From NCBI GenBank assembly GCA_026702745.1, contig JAPPBT010000050.1, forward strand, positions 1-64,000: a DNA stretch of 64,000 bases. The letters are read 5' to 3'. This DNA is from Gemmatimonadota bacterium (lineage in GTDB: Bacteria; JAAXHH01). Numbering within the stretch: position 1 is the first letter of the stretch; each line of letters starts with the position of its first letter. Below are positions 17,572 through 25,070 of the stretch, piece after piece. The notes under the pieces are model-generated. The model was given only the letters and a program-made list of their open reading frames with translations. It did no database searches and had not been told where the DNA came from. A program made the translations under genes and the position numbers.

Positions 17572-19366
17572 CAGCCCCACCCACAGGGGCCAGTTATACC
17601 TGTTCATCGGCATCGTGACCGCGCTCTTTCTGCTGCTGGCCGTTCGCCTGTTTTATTTCCAGGTCATTTCCGGCGAGGAGTACCGGGCGCATTCGGAACG
17701 GAACCGTATCCGTCCCGTCGTGATCGAGGCGTTGCGTGGACTGATCATGGACCGCAACGGGGTCGTCCTGGCGGAGAACAGGCCATCCTATACCATCGCC
17801 GCCGCCCCTTTCGAGACCTCCGACGAGACCGTGGACTACCTGGGGGAACTCACCGGGCGGGAAGCCCGGGCCATCCGAATGCGTCTCCGCGATCCGGCGG
17901 TGAATCAGTTTAATCCCATACCGGTCCAGCGAAACGTTTCCTATGAAATCGCGTGCCGGGTCGAAGAACATCTTCCGGACCTGCCCGGCGTACTCGTTCA
18001 GATCACTCATGGCCGGATGTACGGCACGGGCACGCTGGCGAGCCACGTGCTCGGTTACGTTTCCGAGATCAGCCAACAGGAACTCGAGGGACGGAGCGAA
18101 GAAGGCTATCGTTCCGGGGATATCATCGGCAAAATGGGGGTGGAAAAGGCCTTCGAGCATCACCTTCGCGGACAGAACGGCCTGGAATTCATGGAAGTGA
18201 ACGCGCGCGGGCAGGAACTCGGTCCGTTGCCCGGCATGCCGGCCCTGCTGCCGGAATCGGGAAACAACATCTATCTGACGCTGGACACCCGGGTTCAGGC
18301 TGTCGCCGAAGAGGCGATTCCCGATAGCCTGGCCGGTGCGCTGGTGGCGGTGGATCCCATGACCGGCGCGGTCATCGCAATCGTCAGCAGGCCCGGATTC
18401 GACCCTAACCTGTTTACGGAGCGGATTCCCCAGGAGACGTGGGATTCGCTTGCCAACCATCCCATGAAGCCCCTGTTGGACCGGACCCTGGACGGGCAGT
18501 ATCCGCCGGCTTCCACGATGAAGATCGTAACGGCCTCCGCAGCGCTGGACGAGCACGTGGTCACGCCGTCAACGCTTCTCCGCCCCTGCAATCACGGCTA
18601 CCAGTTCGGAAACCGCTGGGCGGGGTGCTGGACCGCCGGTCACGGTTCCTTGCCGTTCAGGGACGCCATGGCCCGGTCCTGCGACGTCTATTTCTACCAG
18701 GTGGGACACCAGCTGGGACTGGAACGCTGGAGCCGGTACGCCCGGGGCTTTGGCCTGGGAACGCCTACCGGTTTCGACGTGGGCGACGAACAGGGCGGCC
18801 TGGTTCCGGACACAGACTACTACGATCCTGCGGAAAACCGCGTATGGACGCCCGGAAAGATTCTGAACCTGGCGATCGGTCAGGGCGAACTGCTCGTCAC
18901 GCCGCTGCAGATGGCGATGTTGACCGCCGCGGTGGCAAACGGAGGCACGCTTTACCGGCCCTACATACTCGACCGGGTGGAGTCCGCCGGCGGAGAAACT
19001 GTGGAATCCGGCGAATCGAGCATCAGGGACACGCTGTCCGTTTCCCCGGAGACGCTGCACCTGATCCGGGAATCCCTGATAAGCGTGGTCAATGAGGGGA
19101 CCGCGCGGTCGGCGCGACTGCCCTACGCGCAACTGGCGGGCAAGACGGGCACGGCCGAAAACCCGCACGGCGACAGTCATTCCTGGTTTGTCGCGTATGC
19201 TCCGGCTGAATCACCGCGTATCGCCGTCGCGGCGATCATGGAGAATGCGCCGTCGGGTGCTGCCGTGCCGGTCGTACGCCAGGTTGTCGACACCTGGCTT
19301 TCGCTCGAACCGGTACCTGTCGCCGGTGTGATCGACGCCGGATACACGGAAGAAGCCTCGCATTAG
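17546..19366 (+). CDS. mrdA: Penicillin-binding protein 2 (elongation transpeptidase)
   Basis: Class B PBP that crosslinks lateral-wall peptidoglycan with RodA. It has a short cytoplasmic tail, one membrane anchor (about residues 15-35) and a pedestal domain with RPVVIEALRGLIMDRNGVVLAENRPSY. The transpeptidase motifs are STMK (S323), SCD (S378-D380) and KTGTAE (K533). The 606-residue length fits PBP2. A cysteine pair in LRPCNHGYQFGNRWAGCW near the active site resembles the Zn/disulfide region of PBP2 homologues. Context with mreBCD and rodA settles the elongation role. Confidence 0.95.
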   Translation: MSVGFSQNDSPTHRGQLYLFIGIVTALFLLLAVRLFYFQVISGEEYRAHSERNRIRPVVIEALRGLIMDRNGVVLAENRPSYTIAAAPFETSDETVDYLGELTGREARAIRMRLRDPAVNQFNPIPVQRNVSYEIACRVEEHLPDLPGVLVQITHGRMYGTGTLASHVLGYVSEISQQELEGRSEEGYRSGDIIGKMGVEKAFEHHLRGQNGLEFMEVNARGQELGPLPGMPALLPESGNNIYLTLDTRVQAVAEEAIPDSLAGALVAVDPMTGAVIAIVSRPGFDPNLFTERIPQETWDSLANHPMKPLLDRTLDGQYPPASTMKIVTASAALDEHVVTPSTLLRPCNHGYQFGNRWAGCWTAGHGSLPFRDAMARSCDVYFYQVGHQLGLERWSRYARGFGLGTPTGFDVGDEQGGLVPDTDYYDPAENRVWTPGKILNLAIGQGELLVTPLQMAMLTAAVANGGTLYRPYILDRVESAGGETVESGESSIRDTLSVSPETLHLIRESLISVVNEGTARSARLPYAQLAGKTGTAENPHGDSHSWFVAYAPAESPRIAVAAIMENAPSGAAVPVVRQVVDTWLSLEPVPVAGVIDAGYTEEASH

Positions 19367-19400
19367 CGCCCTTGGGCCCCGGGAGTACGCCTTATAAAAC

Positions 19401-20618
19401 ATGGAAACCCATTTAAGCCGCACGCTTGTCATCATCTCCATACTGTTGTCCGTGATCGGCATCATCGTGATCTACAGCGCCACGCGGGACGAGACCGGCC
19501 TGGGTACGTCCCGTTACATGCTGCAGTCCATGTGGTTCGTGGCCGGCATCGGGGTGATGTACATCACGTCGGTGCTGCCCATTCGTTTCCTCCAGGCCAT
19601 GACTATTCCCGTTTTCGTCGTGGTGATGATCCTGCTGGTCGCCGTACTGGCCTCCGAAACCGTCAAGGGGTCCAGCCGTTGGATCAGACTCGGCTTCATC
19701 GGCATTCAACCTTCCGAACTGGCGAAGATCGCCGTTATCATGGCGCTCGCGCAGTATCTTTCCCAGTTGCGGACCAACATACACCGGCCCTCGGTCATGG
19801 CTACCTGCGGCGTGATCGTGGCGTTGCCCGTTTTTCTCATCCTGTCCCAGCCCGACCTGGGCACCTCCATCGTCTTCGGGGCGATCTTCTGCGGCGTGCT
19901 GCTCTGGGCGGGATTGAGCGTCCTCCAGCTGCTGCTCATGGTATCCCCCCTGATCGGCGTCGTGATCGGCGTCGTGAGCGGGTTCGACTGGGTCATCTGG
20001 TCCGTATTCATACTGATCGTGGCGGGCATCATGTACCTGAAGTGGCCGCCTCGGTTCGTCATCATATTCCTCACCGTCACGCATCTGGCCGTGGGCCTGG
20101 GTGCGGAGCCCCTGTGGGATTCGCTGCACGACTATCAGCAACAACGCGTCGAGACCTTTCTGAATCCCCAGGTAGATCCGAAGGGCGCGGGGTACCAGAT
20201 CATCCAGTCCAAGATCGCCATCGGATCGGGCGGACTGCTCGGGCGCGGGTTTCTGCAGGGGTCCCAGACCAGCCTTGCGTTCCTGCCCGAACAGCACACG
20301 GACTTCATCTTCTCGGTCATCGCCGAGGAATTCGGGTTCGCCGGCTCTATGGCCGTCCTCGTCCTGTACTACGTCTTCATACTCATCGGGATCTACATCG
20401 CGATGAACGTTAAAAGCCGGTACCAGAGCCTGCTCGCGGCCGGCTGCGTATCCGTCTTCGTTTTTCACGTGATCATGAACGTGGGGATGGCCGTCGGTGT
20501 GCTGCCGATCGCCGGCGTACCCCTGCCCTTTCTCAGCTACGGCGGCTCCTTTCTGATGACCAGCCTGATCCTGTGCGGCCTGCTGCTGAACGTATGGCGC
20601 CATCGATTTGACTACTGA
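19401..20618 (+). CDS. rodA: Lipid II polymerase RodA (SEDS family)
   Basis: Integral membrane glycosyltransferase that partners PBP2 in elongation. About ten to twelve membrane helices in 405 residues. Signatures are VIYSATRD, the segment SSRWIRLGFIGIQPSELAK, LSQPDLGTSIVF, the loop with GYQIIQSKIAIGSGGLLGRG, EQHTDFIFSVIAEEFGF and the C-terminal LPFLSYGGSFLM. Compared with the ftsW product at 4518, the W-I-R-L-G-F motif and position behind mrdA mark it as RodA. Confidence 0.95.
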   Translation: METHLSRTLVIISILLSVIGIIVIYSATRDETGLGTSRYMLQSMWFVAGIGVMYITSVLPIRFLQAMTIPVFVVVMILLVAVLASETVKGSSRWIRLGFIGIQPSELAKIAVIMALAQYLSQLRTNIHRPSVMATCGVIVALPVFLILSQPDLGTSIVFGAIFCGVLLWAGLSVLQLLLMVSPLIGVVIGVVSGFDWVIWSVFILIVAGIMYLKWPPRFVIIFLTVTHLAVGLGAEPLWDSLHDYQQQRVETFLNPQVDPKGAGYQIIQSKIAIGSGGLLGRGFLQGSQTSLAFLPEQHTDFIFSVIAEEFGFAGSMAVLVLYYVFILIGIYIAMNVKSRYQSLLAAGCVSVFVFHVIMNVGMAVGVLPIAGVPLPFLSYGGSFLMTSLILCGLLLNVWRHRFDY

Positions 20619-20668
20619 ATGCGGTTTCACGCCTGAATGCCGGCTGCCGCCGCGAACGAGGAAAGTCC

Positions 20669-21502
20669 ATGCATCCCATCCTTTTTGAGATCGGTCCGTT
20701 CACCGTACGCACCTATGGCCTGTTGCTGGCCGTTTCATTCATCGCGGGGATTCTTCTGGCGCTGAGGCGGTCCAGGGCGCGCGGCCTGAACCAGAACCAG
20801 ATGATCAACATGAGCCTGCTCATCATGCTCGCGGGCATCGTCGGCGCCAGGATCATGTACGTCATACCCCACTGGAACGAGTTCAGCGCGAACCCCCTCG
20901 ACATCATCAGTCCCTTTCAAAGCTCCGGTTCGATCGGCCTGACCGGCCTGACCATGTACGGCGGGTTCATCGCGGCAGTCCTGGTATCCATCCTCTACCT
21001 TCGCGTGAACCGGCTGTCCATATGGAAGGCCTGCGACGCCTTCGCGCCGAGTATCGCGCTCGGCATCGGCGTGAGCCGCGTCGGCTGTTACATGAACGGC
21101 TGCTGCTTCGGACTGCCCACCGAGTCCGCCCTGGGGGTGGTCTTCCCGGCGTTCAGCGCGGCAGGCTCGTTCTACCCGGACGTACCCCTGCATCCGGCCC
21201 AGCTTTACAACGCGGCGCTGGGCTTCGGTCTTTTCGGCCTGTTGATGTGGCTGGACCGCAGGCCGAGATACGACGGATTCCTCTTCGCCGTGCTGCTGAT
21301 CGCCGAACCCATCACCCGGTTCTTCGTCGATCTCTTCAGATACTATGAATCGAGCATGACCCTGGGCAGCCTGGGCGGGGTGGCCCTGTCCGTAAACCAG
21401 GGGATCAGCCTCGTACTGATCGGCCTGGGACTCCTCCTACTTGGATGGACCAGGACCCGTGCGCGGCAACGCTCGCCGCGAAACCGGTCCCGTCGCGGGT
21501 AA
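20669..21502 (+). CDS. lgt: Prolipoprotein diacylglyceryl transferase
   Basis: Inner-membrane enzyme that transfers diacylglycerol from phosphatidylglycerol to the lipobox cysteine of prelipoproteins. Seven membrane segments are visible. Signature motifs are RTYGLLLAVSFIAG, the catalytic-region HG/Y substitute LTMYGGFIAA, GIGVSRVGCYMNGCCFG.PT and HPAQLYNA. Length 277 residues with a basic tail (RARQRSPRNRSRRG). A GAGGAAAG ribosome site precedes the ATG. The stop lies at the edge of a 28-bp tandem repeat. Confidence 0.93.
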   Translation: MHPILFEIGPFTVRTYGLLLAVSFIAGILLALRRSRARGLNQNQMINMSLLIMLAGIVGARIMYVIPHWNEFSANPLDIISPFQSSGSIGLTGLTMYGGFIAAVLVSILYLRVNRLSIWKACDAFAPSIALGIGVSRVGCYMNGCCFGLPTESALGVVFPAFSAAGSFYPDVPLHPAQLYNAALGFGLFGLLMWLDRRPRYDGFLFAVLLIAEPITRFFVDLFRYYESSMTLGSLGGVALSVNQGISLVLIGLGLLLLGWTRTRARQRSPRNRSRRG

Positions 21503-21514
21503 TGGTTCCGTGCG

Positions 21515-21582
21515 CGGCGGCCGTGCGTAATGGTACTGAGCACGGCGGCCGTGCGTAATGGTACTGAGCACGGCGGCCGTGC
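21515..21582. repeat. 28-bp palindrome-bearing tandem repeat after lgt
   Basis: Two full and one partial copy of a 28-bp unit begin at 21515, 21543 and 21571. A diverged copy includes the lgt stop codon just upstream (GTAATGG). Each junction holds a perfect 7+1+7 inverted repeat, GCACGGC-G-GCCGTGC (21540-21554 and 21568-21582). The lgt-comF spacer (21503-21799) holds no gene; besides this it has an AT-richer stretch at 21605-21660 and a 9-bp repeat at 21689. Confidence 0.8.
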
Positions 21583-21688
21583 CAGTGCCTGACGTACGCT
21601 TCCTACCTTTTACACTTAAAATTCGAACAATACCCCGTCTTTTTTCGACGATTAGGAAGAAGGGGACTGCCGGACTCCGGGGCATGGT

Positions 21689-21733
21689 CCTGTCCGGCCT
21701 GTCCGGCCTGTCCAGCCAGTCCGGCCTTTCCGG
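21689..21733. repeat. 9-bp tandem repeat upstream of comF
   Basis: Five 9-bp units of consensus CCTGTCCGG, the last three with single changes. It lies 66 bases before the comF ATG in non-coding sequence. Confidence 0.75.
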
Positions 21734-21799
21734 TGGTTTCAGTGCGTGCCCGCTCGTGAGTGCCGATCGTTCCTGTCAAGGTTCGAGCCGATCTGATTG

Positions 21800-22534
21800 A
21801 TGTCTATGGTTCTGTTTACCCAAACGTTACGCACGGCAGGCCGCACGGCCCTCGACATGGTATATCCCCCGTGCTGCGTCCTCTGCAAGGCCCGGATCTT
21901 CGACGAACGCAGCGCCCTCTGTGTCGATTGTGGATTGGGCCTGCTTTCGATCGATGCGCCGTACTGCGAACGATGCGGCCATCCGCTGGCCACCCCGGTA
22001 GCCTCGTGTCCGGCCTGCACGGGCCGCACATTCTATTTCGACGGCGCGTTTTCCGCGTTCCTGTTCAACCGGCCGCTTCAGGATCTCATCCACCTGCTCA
22101 AGTACCGGAACCGACCCGGGATCGGCCGGTTCCTGGGGTCCCTGCTGGCAAAAAGGGTTGAACAGGCCCCCGGGATACCGCATATTACGGGCGTTTTGCC
22201 CGTCCCCCTGCATCCGCTCAGAAGGCGGGAAAGGGGCTACAACCAGAGTACGTGCATCGCCCGGGGCCTATCCGACGTAACGGGCATTCCGGTGCTGGAA
22301 AACGTGCTTGGGCGAAACCGGAACACACCGACGCAGACTTCGCTGAGTCCCGAAGCGCGGATGGCAAATGTCGAGGGGGTGTTCGAAGTGGTCCGGCCCG
22401 ATGCGGTGCGCGGCGCCACGGTATCGCTGCTCGACGACATATTCACAACGGGGGCAACGATTAACAGCTGTGCCCGGGCCCTGCTCCAGGCGGGCGCCGG
22501 CAGGGTGTTTGCCCTGACCGTCGCGCGCACCTGA
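21800..22534 (+). CDS. comF: ComF family phosphoribosyltransferase-like protein
   Basis: Member of the ComF/GntX family, linked to DNA uptake in naturally competent bacteria. The N-terminal zinc-ribbon part has C-x2-C pairs (CVLCK, CVDCG, CERCGHP, CPAC). A PRTase fold follows, with VLPVPLHPLRRRERGYNQS and the PRPP-binding loop VSLLDDIFTTGATINSCA. Length 244 residues from the ATG at 21800; a TTG at 21797 and a later ATG at 21806 are alternatives. No other competence genes are in the window, so a role in uptake is inferred from the family only. Confidence 0.85.
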   Translation: MSMVLFTQTLRTAGRTALDMVYPPCCVLCKARIFDERSALCVDCGLGLLSIDAPYCERCGHPLATPVASCPACTGRTFYFDGAFSAFLFNRPLQDLIHLLKYRNRPGIGRFLGSLLAKRVEQAPGIPHITGVLPVPLHPLRRRERGYNQSTCIARGLSDVTGIPVLENVLGRNRNTPTQTSLSPEARMANVEGVFEVVRPDAVRGATVSLLDDIFTTGATINSCARALLQAGAGRVFALTVART

Positions 22535-22628
22535 GGCTTTTCGACTCATCGCTGGCGCCCTGGGTGACCTGACACGGCGGGCAGCCCGGCCCCTTTGTAT
22601 CACCTGTACGCGGGAGAGAAGACATCTG

Positions 22629-23660
22629 ATGCATATCGGTATCCTGACGGGCGGCGGTGATTGCCCGGGTTTGAACGCCGCGATCCGGGCGGTAACCAGG
22701 CGCTCGATCAAGTCTTATGGCTCGACGGTTCTCGGAATACGCAATGGATGGGCCGGATTGATCAACAACGATACCAGTCCACTCAGCCTGGTCTCCGTAT
22801 CCGGCATACTGCACCGGGGCGGAACCATCCTGGGCACTTCCAGGACCAACCCGATGAAGGACGAAGGCAACATTGAACGGATCAAGGACAACGTACGGGA
22901 TCTAAACCTGGATGCGGTCGTCGCCATCGGCGGCGAGGACACCCTGGGCGCCGCGGCCGCGTTGAACGAAGCCGGCATTCCAATGGTGGGCCTGCCAAAG
23001 ACGATCGACAATGATATCGTCGGGACGGACATGACTTTCGGCTTCGATACGGCGGTCACAATCGCCACCGACGCCATCGACCGCCTGCACACCACCGCGG
23101 AGTCCCATCACCGGGTGATGGTCATCGAGGTGATGGGCCGGCATACGGGGTGGATCGCCATCAAGTCGGGGATCGCCGGCGGGGCGGACTGCATCCTGAT
23201 CCCGGAGGTGCCCATGGACCTGGACGTGGTTTGCGCGCTCGTCAAACAGCGCATCGACCGGGGCAAGACGTTCAGCCTCGTCGTGGTCGCCGAAGGATTC
23301 ACCATGAAGGACACCCCGGGCCAGGTGACCCAGGATGACCAGGTCGATGAATTCGGTCACGTTCGATTGGGCGGCATCGGTGAAATAGTCGGCGCCGAGA
23401 TCGAACGACGGGCGGGCATAGAAACCAGGGTGACCATCCTGGGGTACATTCAGCGTGGAGGATCGCCTACGCCCTACGACCGCGTCCTGGCGACGAGGTA
23501 CGGCGTGACCGCGGCGGACCTGGTGCACGACGGGGATTTCGGCAAGATGGTGGCGTTGAAGGGCTCGAGGATCGAGAGCGTGCCGTTGTCCGAAGTGACC
23601 GGCCGGATCCGCACGGTCGACATGGAGTTGTATGACATTGCCCAGGTATTCTTCGGTTAG
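22629..23660 (+). CDS. 6-phosphofructokinase, pyrophosphate-type signature
   Basis: Group III phosphofructokinase that phosphorylates fructose 6-phosphate at C1. The N-terminal TGGGDCPGLNAAIR, the catalytic PKTIDNDI, the F6P-binding MGRHTGWIA and VVAEGF, and GYIQRGGSPTPYDR are present. Two donor-selecting positions are Asp104 (in GGEDT, residues 101-105) and Lys124 (in PKTIDND). In characterised enzymes Asp104 plus Lys124 marks use of pyrophosphate, while ATP enzymes have Gly at 104. The numbering matches E. coli PfkA. The predicted enzyme is therefore a reversible PPi-PFK, although the donor must be tested. tpiA follows directly. Confidence 0.9.
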   Translation: MHIGILTGGGDCPGLNAAIRAVTRRSIKSYGSTVLGIRNGWAGLINNDTSPLSLVSVSGILHRGGTILGTSRTNPMKDEGNIERIKDNVRDLNLDAVVAIGGEDTLGAAAALNEAGIPMVGLPKTIDNDIVGTDMTFGFDTAVTIATDAIDRLHTTAESHHRVMVIEVMGRHTGWIAIKSGIAGGADCILIPEVPMDLDVVCALVKQRIDRGKTFSLVVVAEGFTMKDTPGQVTQDDQVDEFGHVRLGGIGEIVGAEIERRAGIETRVTILGYIQRGGSPTPYDRVLATRYGVTAADLVHDGDFGKMVALKGSRIESVPLSEVTGRIRTVDMELYDIAQVFFG

Positions 23661-23668
23661 TCTGCCAA

Positions 23669-23672
23669 CGGA
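23669..23672 (+). promoter_or_regulatory. Ribosome binding site deciding the tpiA start
   Basis: GGAG sits six bases before GTG at 23679 and touches an earlier in-frame GTG at 23673. The later GTG is the plausible start. Confidence 0.55.
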
Positions 23673-23678
23673 GTGGTT

Positions 23679-24464
23679 GTGAAAACGACGGCGCGCCGGT
23701 TGATCATCGCCGGCAATTGGAAAATGCATACCGACCTGGTCGAAGGCGCTTCGCTCGTCGCCGAGGTGATCGAACGCACGGAATCGCTCGCCCTGGACGC
23801 GGACCTGGTATTGTGCCCGCCTTTCACCCATCTGACCGTGGCGGCCACGCAGCTGTCCGGCAGTTCCATCTCGCTGGGCGCCCAGCACATGCACGATGCC
23901 CCTGAAGGCGCGTACACGGGGGAAGTGTCGGCCAGAATGGTGTTGACTTCGGGGTGCAGGTACGTTATATTGGGGCACTCCGAAAGACGGACGTATTTTG
24001 GTGAAACGAACGCGTCTGTCAACGGCAAAGTGAGATCTGCGATTTCAGCGGGTCTCACCCCGATCGTCTGCGTCGGCGAGACGCTTGAGGACCGGGAAGC
24101 CGGCCGTACCGAGGAGGTTGTCTCCGAACAGGTTCGAGCGGGTCTGTCAGGAACGGATCCCGGGTCGGCCGATGGTCTTGTCCTGGCTTACGAACCGGTC
24201 TGGGCGATCGGGACCGGCAGGGTAGCTACTCCCGAGCAGGCGGACCACGTGCACGGTCACCTGAGGAAGGAGATCGCGGATCTGTTTGACGACGACTTCG
24301 CCGACCGGATCCGAATCCAGTACGGGGGCAGCGTCAAACCTGAAAACGCGGGCGAGTTGATGAACCGGCCGAACATCGACGGAGCGCTCGTGGGTGGTGC
24401 CAGCCTGGACGCCGCCTCGTTCGAGGCCATTGTCCGGGCCGGACTGGAAATCAATGGCGGCTAG
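23679..24464 (+). CDS. tpiA: Triosephosphate isomerase
   Basis: Glycolytic and gluconeogenic isomerase of DHAP and glyceraldehyde 3-phosphate. Active-site pieces are NWKMH (Lys), the catalytic His in ILGHSERR, the catalytic Glu in AYEPVWAIGTG with its flexible loop, and the phosphate-gripping YGGSV and GALVGGASL. About 261 residues. It follows pfk by 18 bases and precedes secG, a common tpiA-secG arrangement. Confidence 0.96.
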   Translation: MKTTARRLIIAGNWKMHTDLVEGASLVAEVIERTESLALDADLVLCPPFTHLTVAATQLSGSSISLGAQHMHDAPEGAYTGEVSARMVLTSGCRYVILGHSERRTYFGETNASVNGKVRSAISAGLTPIVCVGETLEDREAGRTEEVVSEQVRAGLSGTDPGSADGLVLAYEPVWAIGTGRVATPEQADHVHGHLRKEIADLFDDDFADRIRIQYGGSVKPENAGELMNRPNIDGALVGGASLDAASFEAIVRAGLEINGG

Positions 24465-24508
24465 CGGAACCTGACCGGCCGCCGGTCGTCAATCGAAGGA
24501 TACATACC

Positions 24509-24883
24509 GTGTTTACCACCGTGGTTGCAGTACATGTGCTGGTCTGTCTCGTTCTGATCCTGTCCGTCCTGTTGCAGTCGGGAAAGGGCGGCGGCCTGTC
24601 CAGCGCTTTCGGCGCGGGCGGACCTTCCGGTGGCGGCATGGCCGGCCAGATGTTCGGCGGCCGGGGCGCCGCGACTTTCCTGGGCAAGGTGACCACCGTG
24701 CTGGCGACGCTTTACATGCTGATCGTCATCGGTCTGAACCTGATCCCCGACGACGTGCAGGGCACGCGAAGCATCATCCAGGAAGAAGCCCTGAGAAACC
24801 AGCAGACGTCCCCCGCCCAGGGATTGCCCGACGCTGGATCGGGCCTGCCCCCCGCGCCCGGGGATCCAGGGTCCACGCCTTAG
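24509..24883 (+). CDS. secG: Preprotein translocase subunit SecG
   Basis: Small SecYEG accessory subunit with two membrane helices (about residues 3-22 and 56-78) flanking the conserved QSGKGGGLSSAFG...FGGRGAATFLGK loop. The C-terminal 45 residues are a Pro/Gly/Gln-rich tail. Start GTG at 24509. Length 124 residues. Confidence 0.92.
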   Translation: MFTTVVAVHVLVCLVLILSVLLQSGKGGGLSSAFGAGGPSGGGMAGQMFGGRGAATFLGKVTTVLATLYMLIVIGLNLIPDDVQGTRSIIQEEALRNQQTSPAQGLPDAGSGLPPAPGDPGSTP

Positions 24884-24931
24884 TCCATCGACTATAGTAA
24901 GGCGATCCAGCCGCCGGCCGGTCGTCATGAC

Positions 24932-25015
24932 GCCGAAGTGGTGGAATTGGTAGACACGCTGTCTTGAGGGGGCAGTGGGAGAAATCCCGTCGCGGTTCGA
25001 ATCCGCGCTTCGGCA
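24932..25015 (+). tRNA. tRNA-Leu (anticodon GAG)
   Basis: An 84-base class II tRNA. Acceptor GCCGAAG pairs with CTTCGGC and is followed by discriminator A. The D region is GTGGAATTGGTAGACACG. The anticodon stem CTGTC/GGCAG closes the loop TTGAGGG, giving anticodon GAG, which reads CUC and CUU. The long variable arm pairs GGGA with TCCC, and the T arm is CGCGGTTCGAATCCGCG. CCA is not encoded. A TATAGT hexamer at 24893-24898 could be its -10 box, but no good -35 is seen. Confidence 0.97.
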
Positions 25016-25070
25016 TCCTTTCCTTCATTTCTGTCGTACATCCCTGCCCTCGTGAATCCGGAGGCGTCCC

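Noticed and set aside
24884-25015. Integration site or mobile element at tRNA-Leu
   Set aside because: No integrase gene, no repeated tRNA 3' end downstream and no change in base composition were seen, although the switch from housekeeping to accessory genes occurs here.
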